Program-made: the position numbers and the translations under genes
Notes under the pieces: generated by a model
Database searches by the model: none
Seen by the model: the letters and a program-made list of their open reading frames with translations, nothing else
What the model was told of the DNA's origin: nothing
In this document: piece by piece, positions 1 through 11,325 of the stretch
Numbering within the stretch: position 1 is the first letter of the stretch
Layout of the letters: each line of letters starts with the position of its first letter
Assembly (NCBI GenBank): GCA_016271365.2
Contig: CM057453.1
Location: 1,094,198,501 to 1,094,262,500 of the forward strand
From: Neoceratodus forsteri
Taxonomy: Eukaryota; Chordata; Ceratodontiformes; Ceratodontidae
Length of the DNA: 64,000 nucleotides
Reading direction: 5' to 3'

Positions 1-115
1 AGCTCAGGTTCCCTCCTTAACGCTCTGCGTTTGAGACTGGTTCCTATTTCTCCGTTTGCGGATTTAAAAATAAATTTTGCGAAAAAGACTTCAGTCTTGA
101 TCCCTCGCGGCTGCG

Positions 116-2390
116 ATGGACAAATCGACTCCCGGATTTCGGAGATGCCCATGCGGGCAGAAGATGTCTCGGATGGATCCACACTCCACATGTGTCTACT
201 GCTTAGGCCTTGAGCACGACCCGCAGGCTTGCGACCTGTGCTCATCTTTCTCGGCCTACGTCCTCGAAGACCGTGCTGCCCGATTGCAACTGGGCCGTCC
301 CGAGCGTTCCCTCGGTGAAGTCCAAGGAGGCCCGGTTGGCCGGTTTCATGGCCGGTGGGCTCGGCGGATCAGCTCGGCCGGATGATACGCCCTCGAAGAG
401 GAGGCGGCGACCCGTATCTTCACCGACGGCGGCATTTATCCCGCTCTCTGGGTTCTTCCTACACGGCTTCTTTTAAGGAGCTTTGTCTGTCCCTCTCCAC
501 TAAGGGAGAAGGGCCTCGTCTGCTGGACCTTATTCTCGGTCCAAAGAAGGACGAGGGTAAGTCCCTCCGTCGGCGGCTCTTGGGAGGGAAAGGTCCCTCT
601 CCCAGTCGTGGGCCATCGACCGGATGCGACCGCTCGGCCGGCCACTGGCCTCACGGTGTCCCGTCAGGTCAGTTGGCCGAGACTCCCACCGGTCAAGTCG
701 AGATTTTTCTCGACCCGTTGGACCGGGCTGTCGCCTTTAGCAGCCGAGATTCCCTCTCCCGGTTCCCCGGGAGGTTGAGGATCCGTGGGCTCGCCTGTGC
801 CTCGGTTCCGGAGCCCTCAGATGGACCATCGAGGCCGAAGAGGTGCAGGTTCGGCCGACACCTCCCGCACCGACCTTGGAAATTCGGGACTCTCGGTCTC
901 GGACCTCTTAGCGGTCAGCCGATCCCACCGTCATGGCGGTCTCGGTCTCTGCACCATGATGGCGGCGTCGCCCTCGTCCTCCTCCTCGGACGGGGAAGCC
1001 AGGCGTAAATTCGTCGACCGTCGAGGACCTTATGTTCAGCAGCTCCTCCTGGCGAGGATGGCCGAGACGCCTTCCCGGCCATTGTCAACTGTCACGGGCG
1101 GCCGACACAGCCTCGACTTATCCGAGGCCTATACCCAGGCGGTTGTTCGGCCCAAACCAACTGCTCCACGATTCGGTGGAACCTCCGCCTCCACAGCCTC
1201 GTGGGGCTCCGACCAAGATTCTCGGTGGCTAAGGGTCTACCCCATCGGCTGTCAGTTACCCTCCTCCCGACCGACCTCGGCAGGTGAAGGGTGGCTCAGG
1301 CCAGAGGCAGCTCTTGAGGACTCTTCCAGTCCGAAGATGATTCCTCCTTTTCTCCAAGCGACTGGACTTGGAGTCTTCAGGAGGTCAGTCAATGGGCGAT
1401 AGCCCGTCGTCCTTCCTAGGACTCTTGGCTCATCTCGAGTCCACGGGATGGAGCTTGAACCCGTTCCAAGCGGGCCAGGTATCCCTCACGGAGATTCTGG
1501 ACTGAGGGGATTCTCCGACGGAGGCCTTTCCGGTGGCCGAGGCCATAGTGGGTCCGGCACTGGAGCTTTGGCAGCGCCCTGCTTCCTGCCCTGCGCCTTC
1601 GGCCAGGATGGCCAGGAAGTATGCGGTCCCTACCGGTTCCTTGTCCAGTTTTGGAACACCCCTCTGCTAAGGGTTGGTTACCGACAGCGTTTTCAGCGCC
1701 CGGAACGCCGAGGATGGGACAAACCTCCTGACAAGGGTCAAGAAATTGGACTATGTCGGGCGAAAAGTCTACGCTGCGTCCTCTCTCGGCCTTCGTCAGG
1801 CCAGTTCGGCCGTCCTCATGGCACATTTTTCTCATGCCCTGTTGGGCTCCCTGGATGAGGTCATCCCTCATCTTCCCGCCAATCTGCAGACTACGGTTAA
1901 GCAGGTGCGGGACCAGGGCAGGGCAGTGGCCAAACAGCAGCTCCAGACTGCTTTGGATATAGGGAACTCATGTGCCAGATCGGTGGCGGCCGCAGTGGCT
2001 ATGCGTCGGCGGGCTTGGCTGAGGATATCCACCTTTACTTCGGATACCCAGCACAAGTTGGCGGATGTTCCCTTTTTGGGGACTGACCTCTTCGGCCCTG
2101 GGGTGGAAGGTCACCTGCAGAGATCGAGAGTCCAATGCTACCTTGGACTCGGTCTCTTCCGCTCAGAAGGACAAGGCGCAAACCACAGCCTAAGCCCTTT
2201 CGTCCTTCTGTGCCCCAAGGCCCTGCCCAGCTGCGTCCAGAGGGCCAGCAGGCTCGACCTTGGCATCCCAAACCCAAGCCGCCGGCTTCCTCTAACAGGA
2301 GGCAGGGAGGAAAAGGCCCAGGAGGTCCCTCGGCGGTCCCTCCTCCAAGCCTGCCCAGTGATGGGCTGAGGGGTCGCCCCCCATTCCGTC
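116..2390 (+). pseudogene. DIRS-A1 gag-like gene, broken
   Basis: Putative nucleocapsid/structural protein. The start ATG at 116 matches the start in A3, A4 and A5. The N-terminus has a Cys/His cluster (CPCG, then DPHSTC, CLG, H, then C-x2-C). The frame is lost after about residue 65 and picked up in other frames. The conserved C-terminal block (about 1770-2130) has MAHFSHALLGSLDEV and RRRAWLR, shared with every A copy. The tail is rich in Pro, Lys and Arg. Several frameshifts make it a pseudogene. Function is inferred from position and from DIRS family knowledge. Confidence 0.75.
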
Positions 2391-4233
2391 ACCTTACCCT
2401 GGGTCCCATTAGAGGGCGGCTCCGGCACTTCCGTTCCGCCTGGTCCGCTGTTACCACGGACAGGTGGGTCTTGGAGGTGGTGGGAAGAGGCCTGCCTCTG
2501 GAATTCGAGCAGGCACCACCCTTCAGAGCCGTCGCCCCTCGGGGGGCTTCGGGATTCCCAGCCTCACTGGCGGCTCGTCGAGCCGACATCGCTCTCCTCC
2601 TCCAGAAGGAGGTGATAAGAGAGGTGGTGGACCCTCCTTCAGACCCAGGGTTTGTGTCCAGGTACTTCCTGGTTCCGAAGCGGACGGGGGGCTGGCGCCC
2701 CATTCTCGGACTACACGACCTAAACAAGTTCCTAAGGTCTCGAACCTTCAGGATGGTCACTCTGGCTCAGATAATACCATCCTTGGAACGCGGCGTGTGG
2801 TTCTGCTCTCTGGACTTGCAGGACGCGTTTTTTCACGTCCCCATCCGTCCGTCTCACCAGAGATTCCTTCACTTCCGAGCGGAAGGATCCCTTTTCGAGT
2901 TCCAAGCCATGCCCTTCGGCTTGTCTCCAGCTCCCAGGGTCTTCACCAAATGCATGGCAGTGGTGACAGCATTCCTGCGGCGCCGAGGGGTCCGGGTGTA
3001 CCCTTACCTGGACGACTGGCTGATAGCCAGGAAGGAGGCGGAGTGGTCCAGAGATCTGGCCCTCCAGGTCTGCTCTCAACTGGGCCTCCTTATCAACGAG
3101 GCCAAGTCGGAACTCGAGCCAAAGCAGGTGATTCTATTCATCGGGGCGCAGCTCGACTCTCTTGAGCCAGGCGCGGCTCGGCGGACAGGGCAGGGTTCTT
3201 TCCTCCTTTGCCCGATCATTTCTGGTTGGGCAATGCATCCTACCCAGGACTTCCTCGCCTCCTGGGTCTCATGGCGGCCTGCACCAGCGTGGTCCGTTGG
3301 GCCGCTGGAACATCGCGTCCCTTCAATGGGGACTGGCCAGCCAGTGGTCTGGCGCTGCGATCCTTTGGACCAGCTTGTGTCGGTGACACAGGGATGTGGA
3401 GCGCTCTCCAGTGGTGGACCGTTCCAGATCATTTGCAGGAGGGCATCCCGTTCGTCCGCCCGGGCGCGGTCTCTCTATCGACCGATGCCTCTCTGATGGG
3501 TTGGGGTGCCCATCTGGGGAACACGGGCTCATGGCCTCTGGTCCCCAGCGAGTCGATGCCACATCAACCTGCTGGAGCTCCGGCGGTCCGCCTAGCTCTC
3601 ACCGCCTTTGCTCCGTTCCTCCGGGGTCAAGTGGTCCGAGTCCAGGCCGGACAATACCACGACCATGTTCTATCTAAACCGCCCAGGGGGGCCGCGCTCC
3701 ATGCTTCTATGCAAGGAAGCTCTCCGCATTTGGTCACTCGTCGCAGCCTGGAGGCGGATCTCCTAGCCATTCAGTGGCAGGGCCTCCAACACCCTGGCCG
3801 ATGCCCTGAGCCGGATAGGGGCTGCATCCCAGTGGTCTCTCTGCGGTAGTACAGCATCTGTTCTCCCATTGGGGCACACCTCAGGTGGACCTGTTAGCCT
3901 CCAGGAGAGCCGTGAAGCTGAGACTGTTCCATGCCCGCCCCTCAGCAGGGCTCGCTGCAGGGGATGCCTTCTCGAGGCAGTGGACCCCGGGCCTCTTTAC
4001 GCCTTTCCCATTTCCTTGATCCACAAGGTGCTTCTCCAGAGAGAGGACAAGGCGCGGGTGATTCTGATAGCCCCAGACTGGCCTCGCCAGTTCTGGTACC
4101 AGATCTCCTCAGTCTCAGCTCCAGGACTCTGGCAGCTTCCAGCTCGCCCGGACCTGCTCTCAGTCAATCAGGGAAGGTGTTCCATCCGGACCTTCAATCC
4201 CTGCACCTGACGGCCTGGTTCCTGAGCGGCTAG
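2391..4233 (+). pseudogene. DIRS-A1 pol: RT, RNase H, MT-like segment
   Basis: The RT is well preserved in one frame (part of the ORF 2135-3496). It shows SRYFLVPKRTGGWRPI, then SLDLQDAFFHVPI, FGLSPAPRVFTKC and the catalytic YLDDW near 3005. RT would copy element RNA to cDNA. RNase H follows in another frame (STDASLMGWG near 3480) and shifts again before the DNTTTM region. An MT-like stretch with HWGTPQVDLLAS lies at about 3870-4100. Frameshifts separate RT from RH and disrupt RH, so it is inactive as it stands. Confidence 0.85.
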
Positions 4234-4235
4234 AG

Positions 4236-5256
4236 TTCCAGGCCTTGGGTCTTTCCGACGAGGTCCTCAATGTAGTTGAGGCGTCCCGTAAGGAATCGAC
4301 CAGAAAATGCTATGCCTTCAAATGGAAAAGGTTTTCCATTTGGTGTCAGGGCAAGGGCTTGGACCCTTCCTCCTGTTCCTTGGCAAGCATCTTGGACTAT
4401 TTATGGTCCTTTTCTAATCAAGGCTTAGGTCGACGACCCTAAGGGTGCACCTGGCAGCCATCTCTCTGCCTTACCGGGCGCGGGCCAGGAAGCAGTCGGT
4501 GAGGCGCATAGGAGAAGGTGGTCTGGCGCTTTTCAAAGGCCTTGATCACATTTCCTCAGTCAGGGAACCCCCACCTCCGTGGGATCTACTGCTGGTACTG
4601 GCAAAGCTCATGGGAAAGCCATTCGAACCTATGCACAGGTGTGCTCTCTCTCACCTGTGCGGAAGACCGCCTTCTTGGTGGCTATCACGTCAGCCAGAAG
4701 GATGGGAGGCTCCAGGCGCTTCCATCGAGTCTCCTACCTGGTCTTCCACAGGGACAGGTTGTCCTGCACCCCACCAAATTCCTTCGAAGGTGGTGTCGGA
4801 GTTTCACCTAACAGGTGTTGACTCTGCGGTGTTCTACCCCAATCACACCTGGAGGCGAATATAGGCTCCATACTTTGGACCCTAGAAGGGCGCTCGCCTA
4901 TTACAAAGAGCGCACGGCTGAAATTGAGGAGAGGTTCGCCCAGCTGTTTGTCACCCTACGCTGAAGCCGCATCTGGCAGACCTGCAGCCAAGCAGGCGAT
5001 AAGCAGGTGGGTCACTTCCTGCATAGATCTCTGCTATAAGTTGGCGGGCATGGAGCCTCCCAGAGGATAAGAGCTCATTCTACCCGCCATACTGCTGCTG
5101 AGTGGCTGCTTCCAGGGACGTCCCTATCCAGGAAATATGCAGGGCTGCTACCTGGAAGTCAGCAAACATCTTCATTACCCATTACCACATCGACCTTGAG
5201 TCACGCCGGGATGCTGGTTTTGGGGCCTCAGTTCTCAGTCTCTCTTTCCCAAGTAA
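4236..5256 (+). pseudogene. DIRS-A1 tyrosine recombinase, broken
   Basis: Phage-integrase-like YR that would insert the circular DNA copy. The N-terminal core-binding part has RKESTRKCYAFKWKRFSIWC (from about 4290). The frame breaks near 4440 and again downstream. Catalytic parts remain: the HSTRH box (about 5073-5090) and the final Tyr in FITHYHID (about 5175). It ends in FPSK and a TAA at 5254. At least three frameshifts or stops are present. Confidence 0.8.
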
Positions 5257-5316
5257 GTATTGGGGTGTCGTCTTGCCTCCCTCCTCCCGGAGAACTGCTG
5301 GAGTCTGCCAATAGGT

Positions 5317-5618
5317 GTGGATGAACAACATATCCATGTCCTAGAAATACAGGTTACTCACCTGTAACGGGAGTTCTAGGAATGGTATATGTTGTTCATC
5401 CCTGATCCCTCCTCCCGGCCCGGCGCAACCCTGAGCTTCCAGCGGGCCAGATCTGGCGTCATGGGGCGGAGCCGAGAGTTATACCACCCGGGTGGGTGGG
5501 AGGAGCAAGCTTGAAGACCTTCCGGCAAGATTTAAAGCGGCAAGGATACCTGCCAATGAGTGTGGATGAACAACATATACCATTCCTAGAACTCCTGTTA
5601 CAGGTGAGTAACCTGTAT
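5317..5618 (+). repeat. DIRS-A1 ICR (5317-5401) and right ITR (5402-5618)
   Basis: The ICR reads as the reverse complement of a joined right end and left end. Its first half matches the inverted left terminus (TGAACAACATATCCATGTCC) and its second half the inverted right terminus. The following about 215 bases, with the conserved GGCGGAGCC and the CTTCCGGCAAGATTTAAAGC core, are the reverse complement of the family-A left ITR seen at 61940-62150. This pairing is the DIRS signature. Confidence 0.88.
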
Positions 5619-6690
5619 ATCCTGACTCTTCGGACTAGGATACCACTGGTCTACACTCACACCCTGATGATGAGTTGTCAGTGACAGGCTTGGAGGAAGG
5701 TCCTTCCTCTTTCCAGGGTATCCTCTGCCTTATTTCAGAGTCAACTGGTATGCCCTTGGAGCCTATCCAAAAGAAGGCGGAATATCCTCTCACGGATATC
5801 CTTAAGAGGGGGGATACCCCGACGGAGGCCTTCCCAGTGGCCGAAGCCATTGTTGGCCCGGCCCTTGAGCTATGGTAGCGCCCTGTCTCTTGCCTGGCTC
5901 CGTCTGCCCGCATGGCTCGCAAGTACACTGTACCCATGGGGTCCTTGGTGGGTTTCACAGAGCATCCCTCTGTGTTTAGACGCATGGGTAGCTCAGCGGA
6001 TACTGACCATCCTCCGGACAAGGAGTCCAAGAATATAGACCATTCTGCCCGGAATGTGTATGCGGCCTCATCCTTGGGCCTTTGTTAGGCCAGCTCGGCA
6101 GTGATCATGGCACACTTCTCTCATGCCCTCTTGGGGTCACTAGATGAAGTCCTCCCTCATCTCCCAGCGGACATGCAGACCACTGTTAAGCAGGTCCCTG
6201 CTGTTGCAAAACAGCAGCCACAGTGGCCACTCGTCGCAGGGCCTGGCTGAGGTTATTCTCTTTCCCGGTGGATACTCTGCACAAGTTAGCTGACATGCCC
6301 TTCCTTAGCACCGACCTCTTCGGTCCGGGAGTGGCAGGTCACCTCCAGCTCATAGAGCAGTCCAATGCCACCTTGGATGCCACTTCTGCAAAGGTTCTTC
6401 AGGCAAGAACCAGCAGAAGTGCAAGAAGAAGCCTTTTCGGCACTCTTGTCTTGCGGTTAGACAGCCCTCCTTCCAGGGAGGTCAGCAGCAACAGCAGGCT
6501 CAAGCTTGGCACCCTAGGCCCAAGCAGGGTCCCCAACAGCCCTGCAAATGAGGTCAAGGTGCCAGTCCAGGACCTCCTCCTCTTCTAAGCCTGCTCAGTG
6601 ACTGGTCGGGTGGTCACCCCTACACCCATCATGCCAGTTCTGGGTCCTTCTTGGAGGCCAGCTCCACTTTCTTTCTGCCTGGTCTGTTAT
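5619..6690 (+). pseudogene. DIRS-A2 gag-like gene, C-terminal part
   Basis: Homologous to the second half of the A gag: a block around FPVAEAIVGPALELW (about 5829-5875), then MAHFSHALLGSLDEV (about 6107) and FGPGVAGHLQ. In-frame stops occur at 5876 and near 6085, and a deletion near 6200 removes part of the VAKQQ-to-AVA block. The N-terminal Cys/His cluster is not in the window. Nonfunctional. Confidence 0.72.
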
Positions 6691-8501
6691 CACTTGGACA
6701 GGTGGGTCCTGGAAGTGGTCAGTCGGGGTCTGCCTCTAGAATTCGAACAGTACCCTCCCTTCCGAGCCCGTGCCCCTCGGGAGGATAGGATCTCAAATTG
6801 CACTCAGTCGGCCCTTCGGGACGGCATTGTTCAGCTCCTCCACAATTAGGCGGTAGCTCCAGTGCTGGATCCTCCTACAGACCCAGGCTTCGTGTCCAGG
6901 TACTTCCTGATTCCCAAGCGGACGGGGGGTTGGTGCCCCATCCTAGATCTCCACAACCTGAATCAATATCTCAGGTCTTGCACCTTCCGGATGGTAACTC
7001 TGAATCAGATCATACCATCTCTGGAACGAAACATGTGGTTCTGTTCACTGGATCTACAGGACGCGTTTTTCCACATTCCAATCCGTCTGTCCCACCAGCG
7101 GTTCCTCTGCTTCAGGTTGGAAGGGACCCTGTACGAGTTCCAAGCCATGCCGTTCGGCCTGTCATCCGCCCCTCGGGTCTTCACCAAGTGCATCGCAGTG
7201 GTGGCGGCCCATCTACAGCGTCAAAGGGTTCGGGATATACCCCATCTCGACGATTGGCTCCTGGCGGGTTCTTCCCTACAGGAGGTGGAGAGCTCCAGGG
7301 ACCTGGCCCTCCGAACTTGTTCCCAGTTAGGCCTCCTGATCAACGAGGTCAAGTCAGAACTCGTGCCCTCTCAGGTGATGGGCTTTATCGGGGCAAAGCT
7401 CAACTCTCGTCAAGGCAGAGCTCGGCTCCTGGCGGACAGGGCGGAGGGTCTTTCCTCCTTTGCCCAATAATTTCTGGTTGGGCACTTGCGCCCTGCCTGG
7501 GACTTTCTGCGCCTTCTGGGTTACATGGCGGCGGCGTGCACGTCCGTTGGGCCAGATTGCACATGCACGCCCTCCAGTGGGAGCTGGCCGTTCAGACTCG
7601 GCGTCAGGGTCTTTTCGACCAGCTGGTCACTATCACCCAGAAGATGTGGGACGCTTTTCAATGTTGGACTGTCCCAGGTCGTTTACAGGAAGGGATCCCG
7701 TTTGTCCGCCCTGAGCCAACGGTCGTTCTCACGACCGATGCCTCTCTCATGGGCTGGGGAGCCCACATGGGGGACAGCAGAGCCCACGGGTTCTGGACCC
7801 CCGAGGAGTCCCGATGCCACATCAACCTGCTGAAACTCAGAGCAGTCAGACTGGCACTATCAGCTTTCGCTCCTCGGCTCCAGGGTCAAGTGATTCAAGT
7901 CCAGACAGACAATACCACCACCATGTACTACCTCAAAAAACAGGGTGGCATGCACTCCTGTCCGCTTTGCAAGGAGGCGCTCTGCATCTGGACCCTCGTC
8001 CGCCGGTTGGAGGCGGATCTCCTTGCCATCCATGTGGCAGGAGTCTCGAACCAACTGGCGGATGCTCTCAGCCGCATAGGCCAGACATCCCACGAGTGGT
8101 CTCTCAATCCAGAGGTAGCTTATAATCTGTTCTCCCATTGGGGCAAACCGTTGGTGGACCTGTTTGCTTCCAGGGAGTACACCAAGCTGAGGCTGTACCA
8201 TGCCTGCCCCTCTCAGCAGGGCTCGCTGCAGGGGGATACCTTCTCAAGGCCGTGGACCCCAGGCCTCCTCTACGCCTTCCCTCCATTTCCCGTGATCCAC
8301 AAGGTGTTGCTCAAGGTAAGGAGGGACAAGGCGAAGGTGATTCTGGTAGCCCCAGATTGGCCACACCTATTCTGGTACCCAGATCTCCTCAGCCTAAGCT
8401 GCAGGCCCCTGCAGCGGCCTTGTACATGCCTGGACCTGATATCACTGAACCAGGGAAAGGTAATCCATCCGGAACTTCAATCCCTGCACCTCACAGCCTA
8501 G
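6691..8501 (+). pseudogene. DIRS-A2 pol: RT then intact RH-MT frame
   Basis: RT is in one frame at 6862-7470 (SRYFLIPKRTGGW, SLDLQDAFFHIPI, FGLSSAPRVFTKC). The catalytic box reads HLDDW, so its Tyr is replaced by His. A frameshift near 7465 leads into a long open RH-MT frame to 8501: TTDASLMGWG (about 7733), VQTDNTTTMYYL (about 7903), ADALSRI (about 8060), then WGKPLVDLFAS and LLYAFPPFPVI. The upstream start of that open frame (6798) is out of frame with RT and is not a real start. Confidence 0.85.
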
Positions 8502-9546
8502 TACCTGAGCGGCTAGAGTTCCAGGCTCTGGGTCTTTCTGAGGATGTCTACACTGTGATGGAGGCATCTCGTAAGGAATCGACCAGGAAATGTTATGCCT
8601 TCAGATGGAAAAAGTTTTCCATTTGGTGTCAGGGTAAGAGTCTGGACCCCGTATCCTGCTCTGTGGCTAACATTTTAGACTACCTTTGGTCTGTCTCCAA
8701 AGGGGGTCTGCGGTCATCAACCTTTGGGGTGCACCTGGCAGCCATTTCTGCTTACCGGGCGCGGGCCGGTCAGCAGAGATTGACAGAGGCGACAGTGGTC
8801 GGGCGCTTCTTTAAAGGCCTGGATCACATATCCCTTCCGGTGCGTGAACATCCACCTCCGTGGGATCTCTTGCTGGTTTTGGCAAAGCTCATGGGCAAGT
8901 AATTTGAACCATGCACAAGTGTGAGCTCTCACACTTGTTGTGGAAGACTGCCTTCCTGGTGGCTATCACGTCAGCCAGGAGGACAGGGGAGCTCGAGGCG
9001 CTTTCGGTGGACTCCCCTTATCTGGTCTTTCATAGGGACAAAGTTGTCCTGCACCCCCACCCAAAATTCCTTTCGAAGGTGGTCTCAGAGTTTCACCTTA
9101 ATTAGGTTTTGACTCTGCCGGTATACTACCCTAACTCCACCTCAGATACAGAGTACAGGCTCTATACTCTGGAGCAGAGTCATGCTCTCTCCTATTACAA
9201 GGAAAGAACGGCATAAATTCATGGAGAGGTTCGCAAGCTGTTTGTCACCTACACTGAAGCCGCTTCTGTCAGACCTGCAGCCAAACTGACCATTGCAAGA
9301 TGGATCACATCAAGCATAGGTCTGTGCTATGAGTTGGTGGGCAAGGAGCCTCCCAGAGGGTTAAGAGCTCATTCTACCCGCCATACTGCTGTATCGGTGG
9401 CTGCTTCCAGAGACATCCCTATCCAGAAATCTGTCGGGCTGCTGCAAGTCAGCAAACACCTTTATTTCCCACTACCACATCGACCTTGAGTCACGCCGGG
9501 ATGCTGGTTTTGGGGCCTCGGTTCTCAATCTCTGTTTCCTAAGTAG
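8502..9546 (+). pseudogene. DIRS-A2 tyrosine recombinase, broken
   Basis: The N-terminal half is open (about 8513-8900: RKESTRKCYAFRWKKFSIWC, AAISAYRARAG, WDLLLVLAKLMGK) and stops at TAA 8900. The Arg box (ITSARRTGELEAL, about 8966) and the HSTRH box (about 9371) are present, and the final Tyr is in ISHYHID (about 9466). The end is PK-TAG at 9544. Small indels near 9215 and 9430 break the frame. Confidence 0.8.
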
Positions 9547-9594
9547 AGGTGTGCATGCCTCACCTCCTCGGAGAACTGCTAGGAGTCTGCTAAG

Positions 9595-9898
9595 TGTGGA
9601 TAGAACATATCACGCTCCTAGAAAATAGGTTACTCACCTGTAACAGTAGTTCTAGGAGTTGTATATGTTGTTCGGCCACACGCACCCACCTGACCTCCCT
9701 GACTTTAAGGCGCACAACCTTGCTTCCTGCGGGCTAAGATCTGATATGGGGCAGAGCCGAGAGTTATACCACCTGGGTGGGTGAGAGGAGCCAGCTTGAA
9801 GACTTCTGGCAAGATTTAAAGGGAAAGGGACATGCCAAAGAGTGTGAATGAACAACATATACTACTCCTAGAACTACTGTTACAGGTGAGTAACTTGT
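9595..9898 (+). repeat. DIRS-A2 ICR and right ITR
   Basis: The ICR (about 9595-9673) holds inverted copies of both termini around GAAAATAGGTTACTCACC. The right ITR (about 9674-9898) carries GGGGCAGAGCCGAGAG and ends in TTACAGGTGAGTAACTTG. The right-arm change (ACTTGT for ACCTGT) weakens the terminal palindrome. Confidence 0.82.
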
Positions 9899-11048
9899 TT
9901 TTTGTTTAGGATGGCTATGTCCGAGAAACCCAAACGAAAAACCAGGCCCACTGGGTTTCAACACTGCAGTGTGTGTGGGGAAGCTTTTGCTAAGGCTGAT
10001 CCCCACACCACCTGTGTTTACTGTCTGGGTTTTGACCACCTCGATTCAGACTGCCAAATCTATAAAAAATTTTCCTAAGGCCACCCTAGATAAAAAGATT
10101 GGGCAGACTTAGGGAAAAGGAGGCCATGAAGTTCGGTGACCCAGATGGCCAGCCCGGTTCGGTTCCGACCGAACCTGAGGGAGTGCCTTCTGACCAGGGC
10201 GAGGCTCCTTCAGGCAAAAGGAGAGCCGATTCCAAGGGATCTGTTCCAGCAGAAAGAAAGAAAAAAGACAAATCGGCCGGTTCGGATCCAGAAACGCATC
10301 ATCCAACCGCCGAATAAATTGTCAGGGCGATTAGTATTGTGGAATCGCTCTGTCCGGTTCCGACCGGGATGCGAGCCATCAGGTATGCTCATTCGGTCGG
10401 TTCCTGCGTTCCAATTATTCCCTGCAGGGTATTATGAACCGACCTGGAGAGGGATGAAGATTAAGATGATGACGATGATGGTATGGAAGGTCTGGATGAG
10501 CCCATAGAACCGGACATCTCCCCAGACGGACCTTCTGGTGTTCCCCTCCTAGGCTTTCTGAGTCCCCTTCTCACTTTATGTTCTACAAGAAAGTAGCAGA
10601 AACCCTTCAGCTCCCTTTGGTTGAAGCTGTCGAGGAGAAAGAGGAGCCAGACTACGTGGAGATGATGGACATCTAAGAGTCCAAGAGATTATCTAATCCC
10701 CTCCATAAATCTTTTGGGAAACGGACACACAGACTACTTAAAATGCCAAATTCTGTACCCCCTGTGGACAAACGAATGGACAAGAGGTATATGCTGTCAG
10801 GCTCAGTTACGGATTTTTTCTACCAGCAATGCAGCCATGTTGGGGTTGTGCAGGCTGCAGCCTGTGATAAGGCTAGCATACCCTTGGCTTCACACCTGCA
10901 GATAAGGATTCCAGGAAGATAGATGCCATGGCTAAAAACAGCAGTATTTGACATCCTCTTAGGGACTCAGGCAGGCTAACTACATGGCCTATACAGCCAG
11001 ATACCAGAAGTTCAGATGGGATACTGTTCTGGAACTGGCTAAACAGGA
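9899..11048 (+). mobile_element. DIRS-B1, 5' segment, before A3
   Basis: Family-B sequence carrying the gag N-terminal half. It is interrupted at 11049 by A3 and resumes at 16846. The break falls in a codon run that is continuous in the related B2 copy (33541-33570): CTGGAACTGGC upstream and CAAGGAGCTGGAGGAG downstream. The left ITR is absent, consistent with A2 sitting in the leader. Confidence 0.82.
9917..11048 (+). pseudogene. DIRS-B1 gag-like gene, N-terminal part
   Basis: I place the start at ATG 9917 by comparison with B2 (32457). The Cys/His cluster (C-x2-CG, DPHTTCVYCLG, H, C) is present, but its last Cys reads Tyr. The frame is lost at about 10078. Later segments match the B2 acidic region and the KRMDKRYMLSGS and SLGTQAG-like blocks. 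Multiple stops and frameshifts occur. Confidence 0.7.
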
Positions 11049-11325
11049 TTCTAGGGACGTGGTTATGTTGTTCAATCCACACTTACTGGCAAGTTCCTTG
11101 CCGCTTTAAATCTTGCCGGAAGGTCTTCATGCTGGCTCCTCCCACCCACCCAGGTGGTAAAACTCTCGGCTCCACCCTATGACGCCAGATCTTCCTTACC
11201 GCTTGAAAGCTCGGGTTCCTTCCTTAGCGCTCTGTGTTTTAGGCCTGGATCCACACTCTTCGGTTAAACCGAAACTCATTCTAAAGTTTAAAAGACTTCA
11301 GTCTTCTTTTTCCTTCGCGGCAGCG
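11049..11325 (+). repeat. DIRS-A3 left ITR and gag leader
   Basis: Starts TTCTAGGGACGTGG. The part to about 11215 is the reverse complement of the right ITR at 16625-16830: both share the CCTTGCCGCTTTAAATCTTG core and the CTCCTCCCACCCACC tract in inverted orientation. The rest is the leader ahead of the gag ATG. No promoter motif was recognised. Confidence 0.8.

Larger units (their letters stand above)
1..5618 (+). mobile_element. DIRS-A1 retrotransposon, left end cut by window
   Basis: DIRS-type element in the order gag, RT-RH-MT, YR, ICR, right ITR. The first bases match the inner left ITR and leader seen in A5 (from about 62099), so only the outermost left end is missing. The right end is the family-A terminus ACAGGT-GAGTA-ACCTGT followed by AT. 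The sequence beyond 5618 is mid-gag of another A element (A2), so A1 probably inserted into A2, whose 5' part would lie outside the window. All three genes carry frameshifts or stops. Confidence 0.85.
5619..9898 (+). mobile_element. DIRS-A2 retrotransposon, 3' portion
   Basis: Starts abruptly in mid-gag at the A1 right end and runs through RT, RH-MT, YR, ICR and right ITR. Its 5' half is absent, most simply because A1 inserted into it and that half lies beyond the window start. At its right end, family-B sequence begins just before the B gag start, so A2 probably sits in the 5' leader of B1. Confidence 0.8.

Noticed and set aside
1..5618. Endogenous retrovirus
   Set aside because: There are no LTRs in direct orientation, no protease and no DDE integrase. 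A tyrosine recombinase, inverted termini and an ICR identify DIRS elements.
6798..7459. Start of a 567-codon frame in A2 as an unknown N-terminal domain
   Set aside because: It is out of frame with the clear RT at 6862-7470; only the part from about 7460 is real RH-MT.
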